Part shown: positions 42,963 through 50,572 of the stretch, one piece after another
Layout: each line of letters begins with the position of its first letter
How positions within the stretch are numbered: the first letter of the stretch is position 1
Origin: CAVTWJ01 sp963849485
GTDB lineage: Bacteria > Oederibacteriota > Muellerivitia > Muellerivitales > Muellerivitaceae
NCBI GenBank assembly: GCA_963849485.1
Contig: CAWKIF010000184.1
Span: 1 to 58,150, forward strand
Length of the DNA: 58,150 nt
Direction: 5' to 3'
Notes under the pieces: generated by a model
What the model was told of the DNA's origin: nothing
The model's input: only the letters and a program-made list of their open reading frames with translations
The model's database searches: none
Translations under genes and position numbers: made by a program

Positions 42963-44024
42963 TTAAGGCCAATTCACCGGGAATGTTTCTGGATGAAATT
43001 GGGAACCGGTTTTTTGATACTTCCCGGTCAGTGGGTTGACTTGCCCGTCCGTTAAAGCCTCAACGTGCAATTTTTCCCAAGCGAAACGGCTCTTATCGGC
43101 TATGGCCTTAGCTTTGTTCCACCACTTAAAACCCTTGGCCGGATGCCCGGCCATCCATTCCACTTCAGCAAAACCCAAGAGGGTATAGATCCGGCCACGG
43201 GTATCGCCGGTGGCGATGAAAAGTTTGTCGGCGGCTGAGAAGGCTTTTTCAGCCAGGGAGTAAAGGCCTAGCAATTTTTCCGCGGTGCCGATCGACCACA
43301 AGGTATAGGCGTAACTGACCTTGTCCCCGATGGTGCCGTAGAGCTTCTCGGCTTTGCGGTAGAAGGGAAGGGCCTGATTGAATCGGCCCGCCATCCGTTC
43401 CACATTTCCCAAGCCACAGAAGGAGTAAGCGGTTCCGAAAGTATCTTTCCTTTTTCGCATCCGGCGGTTGGCTTCCCTGTAACAGCGTCCCGATTCGGCA
43501 TAACGGCCCAGCATGCGGTAGACGCCGCCTAGGGCACAGCAAGTATAAGATGTTCCCTCGTCGTCCTTCAGTTTCTTGTAAAGCTTGAAAGCGGTCTGGA
43601 GTTCCGCCAGGCCCTTTTTCATGTCCCCCGCTATTCGATAGGTCCCACCCAAGGCCCAATGGACAAAGGCCTCACCTTGGGGATCTTTTTCTTTCTTATA
43701 GAAGGGAAGAGCGCGGTTCAGTTTGGATAGCGCCTCTTGAGGCCGGCCCACCGCCCGGGCCGCCAGGGCCCAACCGACCTGGGCGTCCATGACTCCCAAG
43801 GGATCGCGGCCTTTCAACCATTGGGCAGCCTTCTCGTAATGTTTAAGAGAAGAATGAAAATCTCCCTGGATGCGTTCGACATCGGCAAGTCCCAAAACGG
43901 CTTCGGCCTTTTCCAAAGGATCGGAAAGGTTTTTTAAAAGGGTTTGGTAGAGCTTTTGGGCCTTCTTAAATTTTGAAGAAAGCCTGGCCTCATGAGCCTG
44001 GTCGAATAATTGTTCTATTTTCAT
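42963..44024 (-). CDS. Tetratricopeptide-repeat protein, 353 aa
   Basis: About eight tandem TPR units of roughly 40 residues fill residues 5-320 (e.g. FHSSLKHYEKAAQWLKGRDP, QEALSKLNRALPFYKKEKDP, GRYAESGRCYREANRRMRKR, FNQALPFYRKAEKLYGTIGD), longer than 34-residue canonical units, as in regulatory or signalling TPR proteins. No signal peptide or membrane helix, so it is cytoplasmic. The C-terminus (EALTDGQVNPLTGKYQKTGS) is not repetitive. It probably acts as a scaffold; partner unknown. It is divergent from amtB2 and faces a 400-base AT-rich intergenic region. Confidence 0.8.
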   Translation of the reverse strand: MKIEQLFDQAHEARLSSKFKKAQKLYQTLLKNLSDPLEKAEAVLGLADVERIQGDFHSSLKHYEKAAQWLKGRDPLGVMDAQVGWALAARAVGRPQEALSKLNRALPFYKKEKDPQGEAFVHWALGGTYRIAGDMKKGLAELQTAFKLYKKLKDDEGTSYTCCALGGVYRMLGRYAESGRCYREANRRMRKRKDTFGTAYSFCGLGNVERMAGRFNQALPFYRKAEKLYGTIGDKVSYAYTLWSIGTAEKLLGLYSLAEKAFSAADKLFIATGDTRGRIYTLLGFAEVEWMAGHPAKGFKWWNKAKAIADKSRFAWEKLHVEALTDGQVNPLTGKYQKTGSQFHPETFPVNWP

Positions 44025-44281
44025 GGAAATCCTTACTTAAAGTCGGCTAATCATGCCATTGAATCTTTTCAATTCGTTAGGAAAGATTTAAATATCAAAC
44101 TTAATTGACCAAGAAGAATACGAATTATCCACAAATGACTCCAAGAACTATGACAACTCTACACAAATGTCATGGGTTGAAAACCATAATTAGTTTGGAG
44201 TCTCCAAATGAGGTCATTATTTACTAAGGAATTTTCAAAACTCAGAGACCTGTGGATAACTTTTTGCAAAGTTGTACAAAG

Positions 44282-44295
44282 ACACAATTTTGTAG
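44282..44295. promoter_or_regulatory. Palindromic nitrogen-regulon motif upstream of amtB2
   Basis: ACACAATTTTGTAG, 12/14 to CTACAAWWWTGTAG, 55 bases before the -24 element. A nearby TTGTACAA (44272-44279) may be part of the same site. Otherwise 44025-44349 contains two perfect TTATCCACA boxes (44125, and 44251 reversed) and no gene. Confidence 0.5.
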
Positions 44296-44349
44296 CTCTT
44301 TTTAGCTCCTAATTCATGGAGTCTGTCATATTCCCTTCAAATTCTCCCT

Positions 44350-44365
44350 TGGCATGATAATCGCT
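44350..44365 (+). promoter_or_regulatory. Sigma-54-like promoter of amtB2
   Basis: TGGCAT-N5-TCGCT, with GG and GC at the exact RpoN spacing but C for T at one -12 position. 62 bases before ATG. Confidence 0.6.
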
Positions 44366-44426
44366 TTCCCATCCAGGGTTTGCTTGGGGAGAGAGGAAAT
44401 TTTTTCGAACTAAAGGAGAATGAAGA

Positions 44427-45806
44427 ATGAGTTTTCTAAAATCTTTTACCCTGTTTTTTAGGGGAAAGGCGTTCAGTTTGGCCCTGACTGCTTTGACCCT
44501 GGGGTTGGCCGTTAACTCGATGGCTCAACAGGCACCAGCCGCGACTGTGCCAGCTGCCGCTCCGGTCGCAGCCCCCGCGCCTGCCGTCGCAGTGCCAGCG
44601 GCTCCGGCGATCAGTGCTGGTGACACAGCCTGGGTGCTGACTTCCGCCGCCCTCGTGCTACTGATGACGCCCGGATTGGCCTTTTTTTACGGTGGGATGG
44701 TCCGCCGTAAAAACGTGCTGGCTACCATCATGCAAAGCTTTTTCCTTGTAGCTTTGATCAGCGTGCAATGGGTGATATGGGGCTACTCCTTGGCCTTTAG
44801 CCCAGGGAATAACTATATCGGAAGCCTCAACTGGCTCTTTCTGCACAACATGCCGGCGGTGAGCCCTTTGGCTCCGACCGTCCCCCATTACGCCTTTATG
44901 ATCTTCCAGGCCATGTTCGCCATCATTACCCCGGCCTTGATCTGCGGGGCATACGCTGAGCGGGTGAACTTTAAGGGCTTCGTGGTCTTCTCGCTACTTT
45001 GGGCCACCTTTGTTTATGACCCCATCGCCCATTGGGTTTGGGGTGGTGGTTTCTTTAGCAACGCGCTGGATTTCGCAGGCGGCACGGTCGTTCATATGTC
45101 CTCCGGCTATTCCGCCCTCACCCTGGCGCTTCTTCTTGGAACCCGGAAAGGATACGGGAAGAACCCCATGGTGCCGCATAACCTGACCCTGGTGCTTTTG
45201 GGCGCGAGCCTCCTTTGGTTCGGGTGGTTCGGGTTTAACGCGGGTTCCGCAGGGGCCGCCAACGCCCTGGCCTGCAACGCCTTCGTCACCACCAACACGG
45301 CGACCGCCATGGCCGCCATCACCTGGTGCCTGATCGAATTGTTCCATCACGGTAAGGCTACCTCCCTGGGCGCGGCCTCGGGAGCGGTGGCGGGTTTGGT
45401 CGCTATCACGCCGGCTTGTGGTTACGTGGACGTGATGGGTGCCTTGATTATCGGCTTCATCGTATCCTTCCTCTGCTATGCCGCCATTCAAATCAAGGTC
45501 AAGATGGGCTATGACGACTCATTGGACGCATTTGGCGTGCACGGGGTCGGCGGGACCTGGGGTGCCTTGGCCACAGGTCTTTTTGCCTTAAAGGCCATCA
45601 ATGGTACCGATGGATGGTTCGCTGGTAACCCGGCGCAATTTTTCATTCAGCTCAAGACCGTGGCTTGCACGGCGGTTTACTCGGTCCTTTGCACGGTCAT
45701 CCTCTTCTTGTTGGTGGAGAAAACAATTGGCTTGAGGGTCTCCGCGAGGGATGAGGAAGTAGGCTTGGATTTGTCCCAGCATGGGGAAGAGGGATACAAC
45801 TTCTAA
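44427..45806 (+). CDS. amtB: Ammonium transporter AmtB (copy 2)
   Basis: 459 residues. The signal peptide ends at about SMAQQ (34), followed by an Ala/Pro/Val-rich linker to about 60. The Amt channel starts at AISAGDTAWVLTSAALVLLMT. Pore histidines H223 (GGTVVHMSSG) and H372 (FGVHGVGGTWG); the FYGGMVRRKNVLATIMQS block and AYAERVNFKGF are typical. The C-terminal tail SARDEEVGLDLSQHGEEGYN is the usual cytoplasmic arm that senses P-II. It imports ammonium at the inner membrane. Ribosome site AAAGGAG. A P-II gene follows 100 bases later and the whole unit is repeated as amtB3-glnK, so it is a tandem duplication that has diverged. Confidence 0.93.
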   Translation: MSFLKSFTLFFRGKAFSLALTALTLGLAVNSMAQQAPAATVPAAAPVAAPAPAVAVPAAPAISAGDTAWVLTSAALVLLMTPGLAFFYGGMVRRKNVLATIMQSFFLVALISVQWVIWGYSLAFSPGNNYIGSLNWLFLHNMPAVSPLAPTVPHYAFMIFQAMFAIITPALICGAYAERVNFKGFVVFSLLWATFVYDPIAHWVWGGGFFSNALDFAGGTVVHMSSGYSALTLALLLGTRKGYGKNPMVPHNLTLVLLGASLLWFGWFGFNAGSAGAANALACNAFVTTNTATAMAAITWCLIELFHHGKATSLGAASGAVAGLVAITPACGYVDVMGALIIGFIVSFLCYAAIQIKVKMGYDDSLDAFGVHGVGGTWGALATGLFALKAINGTDGWFAGNPAQFFIQLKTVACTAVYSVLCTVILFLLVEKTIGLRVSARDEEVGLDLSQHGEEGYNF

Positions 45807-45906
45807 AAATAGCCTGCAGCCATTAGCTTTTGGCTGTTAGTTCGGAAAAAGATTTTAAAAATCGATTGGAAAAATTGGCACGGCAAGACCGTGCGGGAGG
45901 AATGTT

Positions 45907-46242
45907 ATGAAAAAAATCGAGGCAGTCATCCGTCCTAGCGCCCTACGGGACGTTTTGGCCGGGTTGAAGACCGTGGGTTATCCGGGCGTGACGGTGACCG
46001 AGGTCCAAGGCCATGGGAAACAAAAAGGCATCACCGAATCCTACCGGGGCCAGAGTGTAGAAAACCTGCTTCCCAAGATCGTCATCACCGCAGTGGTGAA
46101 CGACAAGGAAGTGCCTAAGGTATTGAAAGAGATCATCAAGGCGGCCCGAACGGGTGAGATCGGGGATGGGAAGATTTTCGTGTCCGCGGTTTCGGATGCG
46201 ATACGGATTCGGACCGGTGAAAAGGGGATGAAAGCTCTTTAA
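45907..46242 (+). CDS. P-II family protein, T-loop Tyr51 replaced by Val (copy 4)
   Basis: 111 residues with GGGAGGAA before ATG. The T-loop reads GITESYRGQSVENLLPK: the R-G is kept but Val stands at 51, and the loop is one residue short. Nucleotide motifs IGDGKIFVSAV and IRTGEKGMKAL are intact. It is paired with amtB2, which it likely blocks at high nitrogen. Since it lacks the modified tyrosine, release must depend on 2-oxoglutarate/ATP or another modification. Confidence 0.88.
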   Translation: MKKIEAVIRPSALRDVLAGLKTVGYPGVTVTEVQGHGKQKGITESYRGQSVENLLPKIVITAVVNDKEVPKVLKEIIKAARTGEIGDGKIFVSAVSDAIRIRTGEKGMKAL

Positions 46243-46261
46243 GTGGTTTTTTGAGAAAAAC

Positions 46262-46295
46262 GGGGCCTGGAGGACAACTTCAGGCCCTTTTTTTA
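46262..46295 (+). terminator. Terminator after amtB2-glnK
   Basis: GGGCCTG...CAGGCCC stem (46263-46287) followed by TTTTTTT. Confidence 0.8.
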
Positions 46296-46361
46296 TACTT
46301 TTTCGCTGAAAATCGTTAGATTTGATCTTATTTTGACCAGAGAAGTATGATTTTAGATATG

Positions 46362-46375
46362 TTACAAAAATGTAG
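46362..46375. promoter_or_regulatory. Palindromic nitrogen-regulon motif upstream of amtB3
   Basis: TTACAAAAATGTAG, 13/14 to CTACAAWWWTGTAG, 63 bases before the ATG. A TTTTTGCTA at 46397-46405 resembles a -12 element, but no -24 GG lies at the right distance. Confidence 0.5.
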
Positions 46376-46437
46376 ATTTGAGTATTCTCTCAAAGCTTTT
46401 TGCTACATCGGGCAAAAACCTAAGGAGAGAAAGAAAG

Positions 46438-47742
46438 ATGAAATTACGAAGCGCGTTTGGGTGGTTCCTTAGCTTCTTCGGTTGGGCAGCCATGGCCGCC
46501 GCTCAAACCACGGCAGCTCCGGCTGCGGCCGGACCGGCGATCAGCGCAGGTGATACCGCTTGGGTCTTGGTCTCAACGGCCCTGGTGATGTTGATGACCC
46601 CGGGGTTGGGTCTTTTTTACGGCGGCATGGTGCGTCGAAAGAACGTACTTTCCACCATCATGCAGAGCTTTTTCCTGGTAGCCCTCATCAGCGTCCAGTG
46701 GGTGCTGTGGGGTTACTCGACGGCTTTCGCTCCCGGCACCGAATATATCGGCGGATTGGGCTGGGCCTTCCTGAAGGATATCGGCCCCATCAGCCCGAAC
46801 GCCCCGACCATTCCCCACCTGGCTTTCATTCTGTTCCAGGCCATGTTTGCGGTCATCACTCCGGCCCTCATCACGGGCGCCTATGCCGAGAGGGTGAGTT
46901 TTAAGGGTTTCCTGGTTTTCTCGCTTCTCTGGGCCACCTTTGTTTACGACCCCATCTGTCATTGGGTCTGGGGCGGGGGCTGGTGGGCCAAACTGGGCGG
47001 GATCGACTTTGCCGGGGGCGTGGTGGTTCATATCAGCGCCGGTTTTTCCGCCTTGGCCTTGGCGCTCCTCTTGGGTGTCCGTCGAGGTTTCGGAAAGGAA
47101 ACCATGGTGCCCCACAACATGACCATGGTGATCACCGGCACCGGGCTCTTGTGGTTCGGCTGGTTCGGGTTCAACGCGGGATCGGCCCTGGCCGCCAATA
47201 ACGTGGCCTGCAGCGCTTTTCTGGCCACCAACACGGCGGGCGCCGTGGCGACCCTGGTCTGGTGCCTGCTGGAAAGCCTGCACCGGGGCAAGGCGAGCAC
47301 CCTGGGCGCGGCTTCCGGCGCCATCGCTGGGTTAGCGGCGGTCACCCCCGCCTCGGGATACGTGGACATGTGGGGGGCCCTCTGCATCGGGGCAATCGCC
47401 AGCCTGGTTTGCTACGCGGCCATCATGGTTAAGATCAAGTGGGGTTATGACGATTCCCTGGATGCCTTCGGGGTTCACGGGGTCGGTGGTTTCTGGGGGA
47501 CCATCGCGGTGGGCCTCTGGGCCTGCCCGGCCGTGAACGGGAAGGCCGGTTGGTTCTACGGCAATTCCAGCCAGTTCTTCACCCAACTGGGAATGGCCGG
47601 TGCCGCGGCGGTCTATTCCCTCGGCGCGACCGTGATCCTTTACCTCATCGTGGAAAAAACCATTGGATTCCGGGCCAAGGACAAGGACGAGGATATGGGC
47701 TTGGATATCACCCAACACGGGGAAGAAGGATACAACTACTAA
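46438..47742 (+). CDS. amtB: Ammonium transporter AmtB (copy 3)
   Basis: 434 residues from MKLRSAFGWFLSFF, behind AAGGAGAG; the upstream frame to 46378 overlaps the palindrome region and is rejected. The signal peptide ends near MAAAQTT, followed by a short Ala-rich linker and the channel from AISAGDTAWVLVSTAL. Pore histidines H198 (VVVHISAGF) and H347 (FGVHGVGGFWG). The C-terminal arm KDKDEDMGLDITQHGEEGYN is close to that of amtB2. Together with the following P-II gene it forms a duplicated unit of amtB2-glnK. It imports ammonium. Confidence 0.93.
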   Translation: MKLRSAFGWFLSFFGWAAMAAAQTTAAPAAAGPAISAGDTAWVLVSTALVMLMTPGLGLFYGGMVRRKNVLSTIMQSFFLVALISVQWVLWGYSTAFAPGTEYIGGLGWAFLKDIGPISPNAPTIPHLAFILFQAMFAVITPALITGAYAERVSFKGFLVFSLLWATFVYDPICHWVWGGGWWAKLGGIDFAGGVVVHISAGFSALALALLLGVRRGFGKETMVPHNMTMVITGTGLLWFGWFGFNAGSALAANNVACSAFLATNTAGAVATLVWCLLESLHRGKASTLGAASGAIAGLAAVTPASGYVDMWGALCIGAIASLVCYAAIMVKIKWGYDDSLDAFGVHGVGGFWGTIAVGLWACPAVNGKAGWFYGNSSQFFTQLGMAGAAAVYSLGATVILYLIVEKTIGFRAKDKDEDMGLDITQHGEEGYNY

Positions 47743-47825
47743 GTTTTCACCCGGGTGGGCCGGCTTGAGAAATCACCGGCCCGCCCCCAATAATGGTTGG
47801 TAATCAACAAACAAAGGGGAACGAA

Positions 47826-48173
47826 ATGAAATCAAGCATCAAGAAAATCGAGGCGGTCATCCGCCCCAGCGCCCTCCGGGCGGTGCTGGACGGCCTCAAG
47901 GCGGTCGGCTACTCGGGCGTCATGGTGGCAGATGTGCAGGGACATGGAAAGCAGCGCGGGATCACGGAAAATTACCGGGGCCAAAGCGTCGAGGGCCTTT
48001 TGCAAAAACTTTTGGTGACCACGGTCGTTCACGAGAAGGACGTCAAAAAGGTCATTGAAATCCTTATCACGACGACCCGGACCGGTGAAATCGGGGACGG
48101 GAAGATTTTTGTCAGCCCAGTGGAGGATGTCATCCGCGTCCGCACGGGTGAAAAGGGAACCAAAGCCCTATAA
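47826..48173 (+). CDS. P-II family protein, T-loop Val and LLQK in place of FLPK (copy 5)
   Basis: 115 residues from MKSSIKKIEAVIRP, with AAAGGGGAACG before the ATG; the longer start at 47793 is not supported. It is close to copy 4, but has four extra N-terminal residues and the T-loop GITENYRGQSVEGLLQKL, where the Pro after the loop is lost. Nucleotide motifs IGDGKIFVSPV and VRTGEKGTKAL are present. It is likely the partner of amtB3, 83 bases upstream. Confidence 0.88.
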   Translation: MKSSIKKIEAVIRPSALRAVLDGLKAVGYSGVMVADVQGHGKQRGITENYRGQSVEGLLQKLLVTTVVHEKDVKKVIEILITTTRTGEIGDGKIFVSPVEDVIRVRTGEKGTKAL

Positions 48174-48199
48174 ACCTGGAGATTGCATATCTAAAATGA

Positions 48200-48236
48200 C
48201 CCTTTCCAGAACAACTGGGAAGGGTTATTTTTTTTG
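48200..48236 (+). terminator. Terminator after amtB3-glnK
   Basis: CCCTTTCCAG-aacaa-CTGGGAAGGG followed by TTATTTTTTTT; it ends 9 bases before the next ATG. Confidence 0.85.
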
Positions 48237-48244
48237 GAGAAAAC

Positions 48245-49228
48245 ATGTTTAAAAATTGCATTATTGGGATGGTTCTCATTATGGGGTTGGGGATGGGTTG
48301 GGCAACCGCTGAGGAAATCGCGCCAGCCATTCATGTGGTGCCCTGGAACGGACATCCCGCGGCTCTTTCCCTCACCTTTGACGACGGGGACCCTTCCCAC
48401 CTGGATGTGGCCTTGCCGGAATTGGACGCCCGGGGAATCAAAGCCACTTTTTTCCTCATCGGGAACAAAATTGACCGCAAGGATGATTGGCGTAAGTTGA
48501 TTGCCGCCGGCCATGAGATCGGGAACCACAGTTTGGACCATATTCACACGGCTGATATGAAAACCTCCCGCGATGTGGAAGCCCAGGTGGTGGGTGCGCA
48601 AAACGTTTTGCAAAAAGAATTCGGGGTTGCTCTTTACACCTACGCCTACCCCTACACGGAAACCACCCCGGAGATGGAAGCCCTCGTGGCAAAAACCCAT
48701 TTATTAGCCCGGGGAGGTTGGGGCCAGGGCCAGAAGGACCTGAAACCGGCCCAGGAACCGGATTGGATGAATCTTCCCTCCAAGATGACGGAAACGAACC
48801 TGCCGGTGAGTACTTATCTTTCCTGGATGGATGACGATCTTAAGGACGGTGCCTGGACCATCCTTACTATTCATGGGTTGGAGGGAACACTCGAGGGATA
48901 TCAGCCTATCTCTCGAAAGGTTTTCACTCAGTTGCTGGATGAAGCACAGAAACGGAACCTTTGGATTGATACTTTCGTAAAGGTAGGTTCTTATTTCCGG
49001 GCACAAAGAATCCTGGAGAAGGCCCCAGTTGAAGCCCATCCGGGGGAAGCGCGGTTTACCTGGAAAGTGCCGGAGACTTTCCCCCCCGGAATCCAGCTTC
49101 GAATCCAGGTGCCGCCGTCCTGGGTCCCTTCTCAAAAGGGTAAAGGATTGCTAAAGGGGTCGGATGGAAATTTCATTTTGGAATTTAACCAGGGTGAAAT
49201 GACCCTGAGATTATTGCCCAAATCCTGA
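48245..49228 (+). CDS. Polysaccharide deacetylase (NodB fold), exported
   Basis: 327 residues. The signal peptide (to about ATAEE, 24) targets it to the periplasm or surface. The NodB domain (about 35-230) has LSLTFDDGDPSHLDVALPEL (the two Asp of TFDDG) and GHEIGNHSLDHIHTADM (the metal-binding H-x3-H). It removes N- or O-acetyl groups from a polysaccharide such as peptidoglycan, chitin-like or exopolysaccharide. The C-terminal domain (about 245-327) is a beta-rich segment of unknown role. The ribosome site is TTTTGGAGA. Confidence 0.85.
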   Translation: MFKNCIIGMVLIMGLGMGWATAEEIAPAIHVVPWNGHPAALSLTFDDGDPSHLDVALPELDARGIKATFFLIGNKIDRKDDWRKLIAAGHEIGNHSLDHIHTADMKTSRDVEAQVVGAQNVLQKEFGVALYTYAYPYTETTPEMEALVAKTHLLARGGWGQGQKDLKPAQEPDWMNLPSKMTETNLPVSTYLSWMDDDLKDGAWTILTIHGLEGTLEGYQPISRKVFTQLLDEAQKRNLWIDTFVKVGSYFRAQRILEKAPVEAHPGEARFTWKVPETFPPGIQLRIQVPPSWVPSQKGKGLLKGSDGNFILEFNQGEMTLRLLPKS

Positions 49229-49382
49229 CCTTTTAAGATTAAACCCATTTACTTTTTCACGAAAATCGTTTGAAGTTTATCTGACATCCCTGGAAGAATT
49301 TTTAAAACATTTTTAGGCAACTCCGCCTTGGAGATGGCAAAGCCATCCCGTGATTTATAAAATACGTCCTGCCGGGAGAAAT

Positions 49383-49400
49383 TCGAACCCCAGGGTTCGA
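49383..49400. promoter_or_regulatory. Perfect palindrome before the LacI-family gene, candidate operator
   Basis: TCGAACCC-ca-GGGTTCGA, 8-bp arms, 53 bases before the GTG. LacI regulators bind such palindromes and often control themselves. GCCTGAAAG also occurs twice (49411, 49424). Confidence 0.5.
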
Positions 49401-49452
49401 GTTCAGGCCTGCCTGAAAGCACTGCCTGAAAGAACAATCTAGGAGCTATACC

Positions 49453-50466
49453 GTGGCAACCATCAAGGATGTCGCCAAGCGCGCGGGAGTGACGATTGGG
49501 ACGGTTTCCCGTGTATTGAACAATAAAAAGTGGGTCAGCGACGACTGCCGGGAAAAAGTCCAGACCGCCATCAAGGATCTCCACTACAAACCCCAAGCCC
49601 ACGCTCGGCGTCTGCGGCAAAAACACTCCAGCATTTGCGGCTTGATCGCCCCCCACCATACATCCATTTTCCGCAGCGCCTTTTTCACCAGCATCCTGGA
49701 AGGACTCGAGGAAGTGGCGGCCGAGAAGCAGTACCGCCTTCTGCTCCATCCCCTGAACGAAACCGCCCGGGCCCAGATCTCCTACCGGGCTCTCCTGGGG
49801 GACGGGAGCGTGGATGGAATGTTCGTCCTCAACGCATGGTCTACCGACGTTTCCATCCGGGAACTGGCCGAGGCCAACGTGCCTTTCGTGCTGGTGAATG
49901 GGAAGATCTCCGGGCAGGACGACATGCCCTACGTGGGTTTCGACAATAAGATGGGCGCCAAGGCGGCGGTGGAATACCTGGTCCGAATGGGCCATGAGCG
50001 CATTGGGATCATCAACGGCCGTATGACGACCACGAACGCCCTGGAACGGTTTCAGGGGTTCCAGGAAAATCTAGCCTCGAACCGCCTGGAGTTCCACCAG
50101 GAATGGACCGCCGAGGGGGACTTCGAGGAGAAGGGCGGATATAAAGCGGCTCTTAAGATCTTGTCCGCGGTGAGCCGGCCCTCCGCCATCCTATGCGCCA
50201 GCGACTTGATGGCCATGGGCGCCATCCGGGCCTTGAAAGAGAAGGGGCTCTCGGTTCCGGGGGACATCTCCGTGGTGGGATTCGACAACATGGAAGAAGC
50301 GGCCTATCATGATCCGGCCCTGACGACCGTGGCTTTTTCCCCGTATGAGATGGGGAAGCTCTCCGCAAAAATAATGTTCCAAATGATTGCCGGGGAACCC
50401 TTGGCGGCCCGCGCCACGACCCTCCAGCCTGAATTGATCGAGAGGGATTCCAGCCGAAAAGTGTGA
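49453..50466 (+). CDS. LacI/GalR-family transcriptional regulator
   Basis: 337 residues starting at GTG behind AGGAGC. The DNA-binding helix-turn-helix and hinge are textbook: MATIKDVAKRAGVTIGTVSRVLNNKKWVS...LHYKPQAHARRLR. The periplasmic-binding-like effector domain (about 62-330) contains GLIAPHHTSIFRSAFF, LVNGKISG, GFDNKMGAKAAVEYLVRMGHERIG and ASDLMAMGAIRALKEKGLSVPGDISVVGFDNM. It senses a sugar or related ligand. No sugar-transport genes lie next to it, so the target is unclear; the palindrome upstream suggests autoregulation. Confidence 0.92.
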   Translation: MATIKDVAKRAGVTIGTVSRVLNNKKWVSDDCREKVQTAIKDLHYKPQAHARRLRQKHSSICGLIAPHHTSIFRSAFFTSILEGLEEVAAEKQYRLLLHPLNETARAQISYRALLGDGSVDGMFVLNAWSTDVSIRELAEANVPFVLVNGKISGQDDMPYVGFDNKMGAKAAVEYLVRMGHERIGIINGRMTTTNALERFQGFQENLASNRLEFHQEWTAEGDFEEKGGYKAALKILSAVSRPSAILCASDLMAMGAIRALKEKGLSVPGDISVVGFDNMEEAAYHDPALTTVAFSPYEMGKLSAKIMFQMIAGEPLAARATTLQPELIERDSSRKV

Positions 50467-50500
50467 TGCTGCAAGGTTTTGAATCAACTGAATGGTGATA

Positions 50501-50527
50501 AAAAAACCGGGATTCCCCGGTTTTTTT
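50501..50527 (+). terminator. Terminator of the LacI-family gene
   Basis: AAAAAACCGGG-attc-CCCGGTTTTTTT. Confidence 0.9.
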
Positions 50528-50572
50528 ATTTGTGGAGTAACTCTCGAGATGAGTCTTGGAGTATAAAAGGGC

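Noticed and set aside
44025..44426. Replication origin
   Set aside because: There are only two DnaA boxes and none of the genes that usually flank origins; AT-richness alone is not enough.
46389..46405. Sigma-54 promoter before amtB3
   Set aside because: TTTTTGCTA fits a -12 element but there is no GG at the -24 position with the right spacing.
49375..49410. tRNA fragment (GGTTCGA T-loop-like sequence) before the LacI-family gene
   Set aside because: No acceptor, D or anticodon arms can be built on either strand; it is a simple palindrome.
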